Positions 1 to 10,193 of a DNA stretch of 64,000 nucleotides are shown piece after piece. The stretch is from Albugo candida (lineage: Eukaryota > Oomycota > Peronosporomycetes > Albuginales): positions 95,024-159,023 of the forward strand of contig JBDOQK010000069.1 of assembly GCA_040437565.1 (NCBI GenBank). Reading direction: 5' to 3'. Made by a program: the position numbers and the translations under genes. Position 1 is the first letter of the stretch. The number at the start of each line of letters is the position of its first letter. Under the pieces are notes generated by a model, which was not told the origin of the DNA, ran no database searches, and saw nothing but the letters and a program-made list of their open reading frames with translations.

Positions 1-100
1 CGACTAAATCATACCGACTTTACGGCTCCTTCGTCCCGACTCTACGGCTTCTTCCGGATCTCCTTTACGGATTCTCGTGCCCGCTTCTACGGATTGTAGC
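1..100 (+). repeat. short degenerate tandem repeats in the LINE A 5' region
   Basis: Four imperfect units with the core CT(T/C)TACGG(C/A) follow each other at roughly 20-25 base spacing (core near 20, 41, 67 and 92). They stand where the other copies carry tandem pyrimidine-rich repeats, so they may be the promoter-side repeats of this copy. They do not resemble the CCTTTCCTTC core of copies B and C. Confidence 0.45.
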
Positions 101-1045
101 CCATATCCCTAGCTCAGCTTTGCATACTCCATCGTCTTCGCGTTTCGACTTCACGCAAGCATCCGACTCCTTTCCCCATTCGATTCTATTTCCCGGTCTT
201 TGGTTACTTTCAGCTCTATCGGGCTTACTTCCGTCAGAACACCCCCATTCTCGGCAACTTTTCGGCTCCACTTTGGCACCCTTCATTTCGTCTACCCTCG
301 TGTCGGTATCTACTAGGTGGTCTCATTCTGAAGCACGACTTCCTGTATACTAATTTCGAAACCGCCTTTCTTACTTAGCTCAAAAGCAAAGACAACATAC
401 GGAACACTCCATACTCTGAGGTCTGAATTTAACGCTTGGGCAATCTCACTTCTCCCGCCAGTTGAATCCTCGGAGGCTTACTTTTCTATAGTCCCGGGAA
501 TCGGGCTGTGAGTGACGAAAGGTTTCTTTCGGAAGCTTTATTCGGTGGAGCTCCTTTCTTCTCAATCTGGTAATTGGGACTTCCCACAAGTGCTGATACC
601 ACAGCTCTTTTTGTTTCGATTATGGTAGTGCCAGCCATTACACTGACTCTCGCCTCTCGTAATGTGACAGATTCCGCCACGCAAACGATGCCCCTAGTTC
701 TTCACCTGATCATGGATCAACTTCGCCATCGAAGAAAGAAACGGTGCCTTTGCCCTTACCCAAACCAGTCACACCACCTTTTCGTGTCTCCGTCAACACC
801 ACCTATCCCACCCCAAGTTCAATTTCCCCTACTTGACCCTCACAACAACGCCGTACTCCACAACCTTCGCAACGTCCCCGATTTCCCTCACATATCTCGG
901 ATGATGCGTATCTCAGAGAAAGTGAGCAGGCGATTGCTCAAGCCCTCATTAATGTCGATACCTCAGACCAAAAAGGGACAGTGCTCCGTTTCGCTCCGAC
1001 CCGAACGGAGATTTCATACAAACTCTGGATCCTGGCTGGTGCCAT

Positions 1046-1187
1046 TGTTGAAAATATTCAACAATGTGTTTTAGGTTTCCAGTCGCACTTGGACTTAGTT
1101 TGAACGATTGGTTAGGATTTTGATTTTCTAAGAAATAAAACCTCAGTTTTTGGCAATTTTCCTGGACCACCGCATCTTCGCTCACCT
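1046..1187 (+). repeat. 5' LTR of copia fossil 1 (cut by gap)
   Basis: It matches 2443-2584 along its whole visible length and stops at the N run. About eight bases of its 3' end are hidden. The first bases form a small inverted repeat (TTGAAAATATTCAA). Confidence 0.9.
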
Positions 1188-2442
1188 NNNNNNNNNNNNN
1201 NNNNNNNNNNNNNNNNNNNNNNNNNNNNNNNNNNNNNNNNNNNNNNNNNNNNNNNNNNNNNNNNNNNNNNNNNNNNNNNNNNNNNNNGACGGCTATGGAG
1301 TCACCTGTTGCATGAGAAGCTTAGCGATGCAGGTTTCAAACAAAGTCTAACAGACTCATGTTTATATTACGACCAAGACACAAAAGTATTTACGGTTCTG
1401 GATGTTTATGTCGACGATATACTGATAACGGGGACAAGTTTTTCGAGAAATGAGTCTACATTTGATAGTCTTTCAAGTCTCTCAATCAAGAATCTCGGAC
1501 CCGTCAGCATGTTTTTGGGCATGCGAGTTCGCTACAGCGATGAAGACGGATACTATTTGGATCAGGAACCGTCTATATGCGAATTAATAACGAAAATGAG
1601 AATGGATGAAGCGCATCCGGTTCTCACGCCTATCGGTCGGGACTACAGTGATAGTACAACATCAAAATCGGACTGCTTGGAGATAAGTTCAGTCAAGAAG
1701 CCAACTATCAAGAAGTTCCAGTCTTAGGCTGGCAGTCTTTTGTGGATTGCACGCTGTACGCGTCCAGACATCAGTTTTGCTGTGCATCAGCTGACGAGAC
1801 GTACTCATGCACCAACAACAGCCGATTGGGTGTTAGGTGTCAGAGTGGTGAAGTATCTTAAGGGTACTAAAAGTCTGAAGCTCTATTTGGGTGGTGAAGT
1901 ATCCACGAATTCCAGAGAAGTCAGTCTGGAAGCGTTTTCGGATGCTGATTGCGCAGCAGATGATGAAACGAGAAACAGCATATCTGGTACAGCATTTAAT
2001 TTGAATGGAATGACGATCAGCTGGTCATGCAAGAAGCAGCACTCAGTGGCATTATCGACGATGGAAGCAGAGTTTGTAGCAGCATCGAAGGCATCGCAGG
2101 ATTTACTTGGAGCAAAGAAATTATTCAGCGAGTTAAAAGTCAAAGTGAAGGAGCCAATGATCTTGTGGATGGATAACCAGGCGGCTATCAGTCAATTTCT
2201 CAACGAAGCTACTTCAATCAAGCCAAAACATATCGACGTCCGACTAAAATTCGTCAGAGCTAACATGGTCAGAAAAATTATCGCACCAAGGTACGTACAT
2301 ACGTCGAAGATGATAGCCGACTTGCAGACGAAGGCGTTTCCGACGCCAAGATTTCTTGAGCTAAGAGAGTTATGTCAGTTAAGGGATCGGACAATGCAAG
2401 TCGAAGATGACACAACTTCAAGTGCAACCAGAAAGGAAGGAG

Positions 2443-2592
2443 TGTTGAAAGAACTTAACAATGTGTTTTAGATTTCTAGTCGCACTTGGAACTTAGTTCA
2501 AACGATTGGTCAGGATTTTAAATATCTAAAAAATAAAACCTCAGTTTTTGGCAATTTTCCTGGACCACCGCATCTTCGCTCACCTGCCAACA
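2443..2592 (+). repeat. 3' LTR of copia fossil 1
   Basis: The LTR is 150 bases long, starts with TG and ends with CA, and is followed directly by the target duplication GCCAT. Confidence 0.9.
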
Positions 2593-2598
2593 GCCATC

Positions 2599-4290
2599 TC
2601 TGCCTCCAAGAAACTCTTGAGGTACTCTATAAACTCGGCAACGCCTCTCAACCCCTCGGGTTGCAGGATGACCAGATGAGCAGATAACCACCTACTACGC
2701 AACTTTCGTCTTATCCCAGGCATGGCGATTAACTTTATATGTACTTACAGTACATCTATCAAGGCAGCATCACCAATATCGTCACTAAACTATAACTTTT
2801 TAGAACGGCTACTCGGATTACACGCTTCCCTTCCTTTGCCTCACGCTATTGGGTGGATTTGGTCCGACTCCCGGATGGCATCAGCGGCAACGAAATTTAT
2901 GGCTGGTTTCAACACCGCGGCTACATATCTTCTGGACTTCTCTTCAATCGATAGCGGCTCTCGCCAAATAAACGCACAGTATATTTCAATACCGACAACA
3001 CCCCGGATTGCTTAGTCTTAAACAACGCTCCAATTGGGATATCACTTATACACATCCCTCCGATTACAATACGAAACTCAAACCCTGTATTGTCACAAAT
3101 CGACTCCAAGAATTCAACAAGGACATACCATCATCTCTCCTTCCTCGCGACAAACCTTTCCCGAGTAAACTTCTCATCCCATTTCACCTCTAGCAAATTA
3201 GCTAGCTTCACCGCTACTCGACCCACTCAACCTTCACCTTCCGTTACATCGGACACGCATTTGCCACTATCAAAAATTCCTATCTTCGATACCTCGAACC
3301 TTGACACGGAAGACGACATTTTCTTCTTCTGGCTCCTCTTTCATGAGTGAAGAAGTTGCTACGGCTCTTGCTAAGGTCATCATCGTACCCACCGCCCCTC
3401 CCTCAGATCCACACTACACTTTGATCAAATGTTCAATATATTTGGCTACATATTATAGGATTGGGTCGGAACGCATTCCCCACTCAAACATCTGTATAGT
3501 AAACGAAAAATCTGGATTTTGAATTCTCAGTTACACCCAACATCTATGAGCCCCTTTCAATCGATCATTGCGACCCCGCCGTTTCAATATCCTCCTTCGA
3601 TATTGACATGCACGAGACCAAAGACTCATCAGTCCCATGCGCCGGATTTATCACCGCTCCGAACACCTCAACCCTACCTGCGCTCCAATCTTCCACGATT
3701 TGCTTTGACGTCGGCTCCATGAGTAAAGCAAATTTGTTAGACTTCATCAACGACTTCCTTCATAACGAAATCGGCAGCAACTCGGAGCATATCCTTCTGC
3801 GTATTTCATCACAACCTGCAGTATTCGTCCGACCATTTTCGATTCAGCTACTGGACGCTCTCACGGATCCTTGAACACGTTCACACTCACTTTACCTTGC
3901 ATATGGTTCCAACTTCTCCTCTGTTTTCCCCAACTTTTCTTCCTTTCGTGCCACGACAACTTTCTCTGACCTCATCCAAAATATTCAAGATGATACGGTC
4001 TCTGGCACGAACCACAATGTCTACTTGGCAACACGGGATCTCTTTCTTCTTATCTCAGCTTCCAACGTATACTTTGACCCACTCAAACTTTCCCACCTCA
4101 TCAACTCCAAAGCCCACTACTTTACTGGCACTTTGGTTTTATTAATCACATACGACACACTGATATTACTAGCTCGTTCATCAATGGGAACAGCCCTTCT
4201 TGTATACTCAACAACATTAATCATCCATCAAGAGGCAATATAATCACTGGCAACACTTACCGCTGACCCCTCAACCACACCGATCAAACC
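2599..4290 (+). pseudogene. LINE A ORF1 relic (downstream part)
   Basis: After the copia insertion the ORF1-like sequence resumes. Around 2845-3010 broken frames match the block that in copies B and C reads as an R-D-R-x-(V/I)-x-F segment followed by the conserved proline-glycine region. The rest to about 4290 is a patchwork of short frames without a recognisable domain. The function of this ORF1 family is unknown to me; by analogy with other LINEs it would be the RNA-binding partner of the pol protein, which is inference. The relic has many frame changes and cannot be translated as one protein. Confidence 0.5.
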
Positions 4291-4334
4291 CAGCATGCTA
4301 GTTGTGTCTGAACTCGCACCATGGCACTTCACCT

Positions 4335-5000
4335 GCACCAGTCTTAATGTCAATGGGATTGATGCACCTTTCCATTCATTATTTTTTTAAACTTCTTTGG
4401 AACCAACAAGTTATCTTTATCCAGGAAACCAAAATTTCTTCCTTGAATCGCCTCAATTTGGCCACCTACTTCCTCCAACTTTAGGACTCCCACGTTACAG
4501 CCTTTTGGTCACAAACTACCTTCTCAACATACACTGGACAAAGTGAGGTTGGCGTCATCATCGTCTCCAACAGCTTTTTCACCGATGTCCTCGACATTTC
4601 TTCTACCCTCCATCTATCACCCAACGTTTCAACCGTGACGTGGTCATATGGGCTTTCATTGGATCTCAAAAGTATCACCTACACTGCATCCATGCTCTAT
4701 CTCCTCCATAGAATCGTACCACTTTGTTCGACGCACTCGCCACCATATTTTGGAGTGATACTGTCCACATTGTTTGCGGGGATTTCAGTCTTTCTCTTGA
4801 TGCAGTTGTTAACCAAGCTGACTTAACAGACCATCACCTTTTGCCTGGCCGAATGGAACTTTTACATTGGCTTATCTGCCTTCACCTCATTGATCCTTGG
4901 AGGGTTGGTAGCCCGTCCGCGCAACTCTTTTCCGGTCCTTGACAGCTTCATCGACAGGATTATTGACCCTATTCACTTCCTCTATTCGACCATCATCTCC
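4335..5000 (+). pseudogene. LINE A endonuclease relic (APE type)
   Basis: The frame near 4345-4450 reads S-L-N-V-N-G and ends in Q-E-T-K-I-S, the start of an exonuclease-endonuclease-phosphatase fold in which N and E are active-site residues. A G-D-F segment near 4778 corresponds to the GDFN motif of the family. In LINEs this enzyme nicks the target DNA to prime reverse transcription. The copy is interrupted by frameshifts and stops and is not functional. Copies B, C and E carry the same domain at the same relative place. Confidence 0.65.
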
Positions 5001-5815
5001 AAGACATCCGTTACCAACCCTGCGTTAATTACCATCACGAAGACCATCATTCGAATTCATTTCTTCTTTTTTCTCTTCGTCCTACCCTTTACTGACTCGT
5101 TCACCGTGAAGTTGTCCTGCTTGGAATCTACAAGATCACACCGTTCCAGCTCATCTTCATTAAAGTCTTACCAGGCTGTCTTTTGGATGAACACAAGCGC
5201 TGCGACTCGATGTAGCTTCGTCGAACGTTCAGGGATAGCGCTTCTTACACGAAGAACGACTAGAATATGTGCATACCCAGTATCTTCATCTCCGATCTAC
5301 GGTATCCCCATCACAACCTTCACTACTTTAAGCCAAGTCTGAATATGATACCTTCCGTACCAGCCTCGCCGAACACCGGCATCATCTGTTTTTTCTCATG
5401 GACTAATATCAAATGAAACGATGTACATCACCCTTCTTTCGCCCACCTACCCCACCAGTATTACGCCCCTCCATCACTTCAGTTCTACTTCAAGATGGAA
5501 ATCGTTCCTTCTGCCCTCAATGCTACAGCCTCTCTACATCGTCAATATGGGCGCAAATTTTTCGCTCGACATCTCACGACATCGCTTGCACATTGACCAC
5601 TCCCCATTTCGAATACTCCACTCACCAATGCTCGTCTTTCCTTGACCCGGCTACCTCCAGAATCACTCCTTCACAACGGCGATATCTTGATGCCCCTTTC
5701 ACGGCCCGTGACTTTTAACACGCAATCATTCTTACGGCAAAGAACAAAGTCGCAGGCTCTGATCGACTTCCAGCCTAATACTACCAGCTTTTCCCGATAC
5801 TTTGGGGACCTATAA

Positions 5816-6857
5816 TTGGAATTGGTGTATTCTTCTCAATTTCGATTAGGACATGTGACCCAATTTCAACGACGAAGTTACCTTTCTCTCCTTTCCCAAC
5901 CCGACAAGCGATCTGACTCATCCAACTACCAGCCGTTGCTGCTTCCCAACCAAGACACCAAGTTTATCATGGCCGTTCGTCTCACCTCTCTTCTTCCCAG
6001 TCTACTCTGCACGGAGCAACATGGTTTTATACCTGGATGAGCATCATGGGACGCCTTCCGCACGTTCCCCGATCTCCAACACTTATGCAAGCATCCCCTT
6101 CCCTTACCAACAAAGGAGCGATGTTGGAAAAGCTGTTTACAGCGTCGATCACTCTGAACTATTTCCGAAACTCACACACTTTGGTTTTGGTTCTACCTTC
6201 TGTCACTACATACAAACATTCTACAAGGACACTCTCACAGCTACGCTTATAAATGGTACTTCGCGCGCGTTCTTTCAAATCAGCTGTAGTGTCAGACAAG
6301 GTGACGCACTACCACCTGGCCACTTCGTCGTTTACATCGAACTCCTCGTCGCATCTTTTTTCTCCACCTTCACCCGATTCAGCATATTAACTCCTCTCCA
6401 CCCCACACTACATCTCCCCTTTGCATTTACTGATGATGTCACGGGCCTACTCAATGATCTCCGCCAGGCTCCGCATTTTATCAATCGTGTCACTCAATTT
6501 TTTCCGCAAAGGGCATGGTACATACTTCTTTTGACAAAACTGTCGTTCTACCGTTCGTCACTCGGAACGAAGCATCTGACACGCGCACAGCCTTACAACA
6601 ACTTGGGATTCGCACACTGGCTTTCACTGAGTGCACCCGCCTACTATACATTCTCGTCGGTGGTCCACAATCGGCATCACACCAATTGGAAACTCTTCTG
6701 CACACGATTCTTCAGCGTATGGTTATTTGGGGATGACCTGCAGGAACATATCTCGGTCGAGTCCTCCCACTCAAATCTACTATTCTTCATCTACTTTGGC
6801 ACGTTGGCACCGCGCATTACTTGCCTCCGACATTCCTCACAAAGCTTTCCTTCCTGA
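5816..6857 (+). pseudogene. LINE A reverse transcriptase relic
   Basis: Two overlapping frames cover the finger and palm blocks. The first (5816-6040) holds S-N-Y-Q-P-L-L-L-P-N followed by E-Q-H-G-F-I-P-G, matching RT blocks 1 and 2. The second (6021-6857) holds S-V-R-Q-G-D-A-L (block 4) and F-T-D-D-V-T-G at 6426-6446, where F-A-D-D is expected in block 5. The catalytic aspartate pair is still encoded. Comparison with copy C shows the same block order. Frame changes make this a pseudogene. Confidence 0.75.
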
Positions 6858-7453
6858 TTCGTTTCTTCGTCAACAAGCAAATCACTGGACAAGCTTCCAC
6901 AAATGCCCCATCTGGATTTCTCTTACTTATGGCACACAGACAGCCTCAATCAACGTGACCTCTCATTACCCCCTCCAGTGCAACACTTCTTGGCTACCGC
7001 CTCTCGATTCTCATAGCGGGTATCAACGAAACACACTTATCCCCTTCTTCACCTCCTCACTGGCTCTCCCCTGCACTATATCTCTCCACTGTAGCTATAC
7101 ACACGCTCGGCCTTGACTTCGCCATATTGTACTACCCTCACATGCCGTCAGCACAAATGAACTATTCCAGTTAGAAAGCACGACCATCTTTCTGGATCTA
7201 CAATATCAGTGCTTGGACTACACTGGATCACCTACATTGGGACACATTGACTAGATCTCCTACTCACCTCATTCATCAACCCCTATGAAATTACGGTCAA
7301 ATTACTGACGGCGCTTCTCGGCTTCCAATCTTCAGAGTTTTCACTTCGGTTCATCATCCTGGCAACTCCTCCATTCACCGCCTGAGCGACTTTACCCTCC
7401 AATTTGGATCCTTCCATTTCCTCCCGTATTCGCCGCTCTCTTTTCATCTTATC

Positions 7454-7827
7454 TACCATGAACGGGACGCGCGATTACGGCTTCAATAGACAGTATACAG
7501 CGACTTCTTTCAAGCTACACATCATCCACTCTTTCTAACGATTCTATCTCACCTGCTCAGAGCCTTCGACTCATGGTTATTTGGCTCAGTNNNNNNNNNN
7601 NNNNNNNNNNNNNNNNNNNNNNNNNNNNNNNNNNNNNNNNNNNNNNNNNNNNNNNNNNNNNNNNNNNNNNNNNNNNNNNNNNNNNNNNNNTACCATGAAC
7701 GGGACGCGCGATTACGGCTTCAATAGACAGTATACAGCGACTTCTTTCAAGCTACACATCATCCACTCTTTCTAACGATTCTATCTCACCTGCTCAGAGC
7801 CTTCGACTCATGGTTATTTGGCTCAGT
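7454..7827. repeat. unmerged contig join: identical 137-base flanks around a 100-N gap
   Basis: 7454-7590 and 7691-7827 are identical by eye over 137 bases, with N only between them. This is the signature of overlapping contig ends joined with a default gap, not of a biological duplication. Confidence 0.9.
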
Positions 7828-8335
7828 TTAAGTTTCACGACTTACACTGTCGATAAAACTCCGCCTCCTCTCAACAACGACTACTCGAACCCTGCCCCTT
7901 ACACCTCTTCACATCGACTACCACTTATCCCTTCCCGACACCTTTTGATCCAATCAAGATTCTTTTCATCTTCGAACAGTACCAGTTAGATCGGATCTCG
8001 TCTACCGGCTTCGTCACAATGCATTTGGATTCAGATACCCTTACGTTGGCGTACAATCACGCCACAATCCATACCTGTGTCTTCGGCTGCTCTTCTTTGA
8101 AAACACCTCGACACGTTTTCTAGGATTGCCCGTAAGCTCGTCTACTTTGGATTGGTTTCTCCCTCCACTACACCGCCTCTGCGATACCCTCGTCACTTGT
8201 TCTAGGATACCGTTCGATTATCAGCTCCAAATTCTTCCCCCTGCACTCCACGCTTATTGCTCCACCACTATATCGGGGACTTTACCCTGTAATCGTGGCT
8301 GTATCTTTAGAGTATTGTGGCTTCATCGAAACAAA

Positions 8336-8565
8336 CTCTTCTGCACAAGCAATAAAAGAACATCCAACATTTATCCCTCCTATGCAAAGCTTTACGTACG
8401 NNNNNNNNNNNNNNNNNNNNNNNNNNNNNNNNNNNNNNNNNNNNNNNNNNNNNNNNNNNNNNNNNNNNNNNNNNNNNNNNNNNNNNNNNNNNNNNNNNNN
8501 CTCTTCTGCACAAGCAATAAAAGAACATCCAACATTTATCCCTCCTATGCAAAGCTTTACGTACG
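8336..8565. repeat. unmerged contig join: identical 65-base flanks around a 100-N gap
   Basis: 8336-8400 and 8501-8565 are the same 65 bases on both sides of the N run. The apparent repeated protein segment here is an artefact. Confidence 0.9.
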
Positions 8566-8750
8566 CGTTCTCATCGTCTCTCTCGCCTTTTTTATTTTTT
8601 CTACCGACATTACGGATTACACGTCTTCCATCTTTCCGCAACGGACACTTGTTAGACTTGCAACCTTTTTCCTTCTCTTTCCATATTTTATCATTTTTCG
8701 CACTAACTAGCATACCACAGGAAAACCATCGTCAGTATAATGAAACGTAA

Positions 8751-9577
8751 GTTCTCAGTCAAACTCCCCACCTGACGATGTCTTCCACGTAGTTCACCCG
8801 TACAAAAGCACAGGCTTATATCTAGAACTAGGCACCCGTGAAGATGGCTAGACACTATTTCATGGTATAAGTAAGACGACATTAAAAGTAGTGGTATTTC
8901 ACTGTCGGNNNNNNNNNNNNNNNNNNNNNNNNNNNNNNNNNNNNNNNNNNNNNNNNNNNNNNNNNNNNNNNNNNNNNNNNNNNNNNNNNNNNNNNNNNNN
9001 NNNNNNNNCAACTTAGTACTTTCAACACCAGTTTCTCAGCGATATGGTTCTCACAATATCCTTCGCGTACTCAACGTCTACCGCTGCGTCATTCTCCGAA
9101 CTTTATGGCTTACCCGCAATGACGCTATTTTCAAGCATCAAGTCGCGTGTCCTACCCAACTCTACAGTATTGGAAGGTGCTACCTTATCGCCCACATGCG
9201 TCGACTCAAACAAGTTTCGTGTACCAACATTGGGCTTGTGCTTTGAGTGATTATTGCCTAGCACCCGTCTTACCGATGCACTTACCAACGATGATTTCCC
9301 CGCACTTAGCGCTGCCACTATAGACTTCGTCAAACTCGACTTCACTAATATCGGATTCGTCACTCTTGCTTCCATCGACTTTGCTTTTACCATTTTGGTT
9401 TAATCAACATTGGAGTAGCGTGATAGAGAGTACACTACTGTAATCCTTTTGTCATAGGCGACTGGATGGGTGTCACAATGGTACCATCACTCAATAAAAT
9501 GCTGGGGGGTTAGTGCTACCGAACTTACGCGCATAACAGCAGGACGTTGCACCAATAGTATTAGTTATTTTTATTAG
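8751..9577. other. spacer between LINE A and LINE B, no recognised gene
   Basis: The stretch includes a 100-N gap (8909-9008). A stop-free minus-strand frame of 96 codons runs at 9103-9393, and the plus strand is also largely open there, but neither reads like a known domain. The segment could be the 5' region of a further truncated LINE copy or unique sequence; I cannot tell. Confidence 0.4.
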
Positions 9578-9869
9578 GTGTAATGAAATTTGACAAACCA
9601 GAATTGCCCTCCAGACTTTCGAATTTGCTCTCTAGTATGGAAGTGGCATACACATCGTACTTCTAGGATTCAATCAGCAACCAGCAATCACGCAGATTTT
9701 GCGTGTCTTATCAGCTTTCAGCTACCCATTCCGTCCTCCACACAGTCCTTCCCTTCAGCTCTAGATCAACTTCGTCCTTCCCATTACCAACTTTCTCAAC
9801 AGCGGTCTTTACCCTCGGTTTTCTCCTTGGATCTTCCCGTGGACCAGCTTCGAAAAACATGAGTACCGG

Positions 9870-10021
9870 CCTTTCCTTCTTCGGAAGAATTCGACCAAAC
9901 CTTTCCTTCTTTGTTAGAAGCTCAAGTCAGCCTTTCCTTCTACGGAAGCATACAACCAAGCCTTTCCTTCCTCGGTAGAAGCGCATGTCAGCCTCTCCGT
10001 TCTCACGAAAAATTTGAAGTC
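9870..10021 (+). repeat. 30-31 base tandem repeats in the LINE B 5' region
   Basis: Units with the core CCTTTCCTTCTTCGG begin at 9870, 9900, 9931, 9961 and 9992, a spacing of 30-31 bases. The core continues into GAAG, so units near 9875-9895 can form a small hairpin (TTCTTC, one base, GAAGAA). Two looser units follow near 10042 and 10078. In other LINEs tandem 5' units act as promoters; that role here is inference. Confidence 0.75.
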
Positions 10022-10193
10022 CTACTTTATCGATCTTTCCTTCTTTGGGGGAAGTAGAAGCCAGTCTTTCCCGTCCTTTCCTTTTGAGAAAGAACAGTAG
10101 AAACCAACCCTCACAATCTTTCCGTTTTCATTTTTACCGTCTTTCGATCCCCCTTTGAATCAGAAGTGCTCCCTGCCGATTATCGGGTCCAAT

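Larger units (their letters stand above)
1046..2592 (+). mobile_element. copia-family LTR element, fossil, inserted in LINE A ORF1
   Basis: Two LTRs bound the element: 1046-1187, running into an assembly gap, and 2443-2592 (150 bases), starting TGTTGAA and ending CCAACA. The 5-bp target duplication GCCAT lies at 1041-1045 and 2593-2597. A purine-rich tract (AGAAAGGAAGGAG) precedes the 3' LTR. Between the LTRs only the end of pol is visible: the YVDD box of the reverse transcriptase near 1408 and an RNase H domain near 1915-2130. Gag, protease and integrase are missing or hidden by the gap at 1188-1287. It is broken, with at least a couple of breaks plus the gap. The LTRs differ at roughly 13 of 142 comparable positions by eye, so it is old but younger than its LINE host. 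Confidence 0.92.
6858..8710 (+). pseudogene. LINE A C-terminal pol tail, decayed
   Basis: Short frames continue at the same orientation and composition as the tails of copies B and C. No single motif is clear enough to name. Two segments are present twice because of unmerged contig ends (7454-7590 with 7691-7827, and 8336-8400 with 8501-8565), so the true tail is shorter than it looks. Open frames that span the N runs here are artefacts. Confidence 0.5.
1..8750 (+). mobile_element. LINE copy A (non-LTR retrotransposon), interrupted by a copia element
   Basis: This is the first of five same-strand copies of one LINE family. Its 5' end lies beyond the window. In order it shows a pyrimidine-rich 5' region (1 to about 360), ORF1 sequence split by a copia insertion (about 361-1045 and 2598 to about 4290), an APE-type endonuclease (about 4335-5000), a reverse transcriptase (about 5816-6600) and a C-terminal tail to about 8710. 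The copy is inactive: frames change many times and stops are frequent. Two unmerged contig joins fall in its tail. The 3' end is judged from the end of coding similarity and a short stretch (GTCAGTAT) also found near the end of copy B, so it is approximate. Confidence 0.75.

Noticed and set aside
1150-1350. Open frames running through N stretches (here and at 7581, 8126-8750, 11293-11623, 18528, 21324, 46481-46953, 54647-55153).
   Set aside because: They exist only because N is translated as unknown residues; none is evidence of a gene.
8282-8713. Apparent internal protein repeat around 8336-8565.
   Set aside because: The repeat is the same DNA on both sides of an N run, an unmerged contig overlap.
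9870-10021. The regular 30-base repeats as a CRISPR array.
   Set aside because: Repeats are imperfect, spacers are not distinct units, and the context is a eukaryotic LINE 5' region without cas genes.
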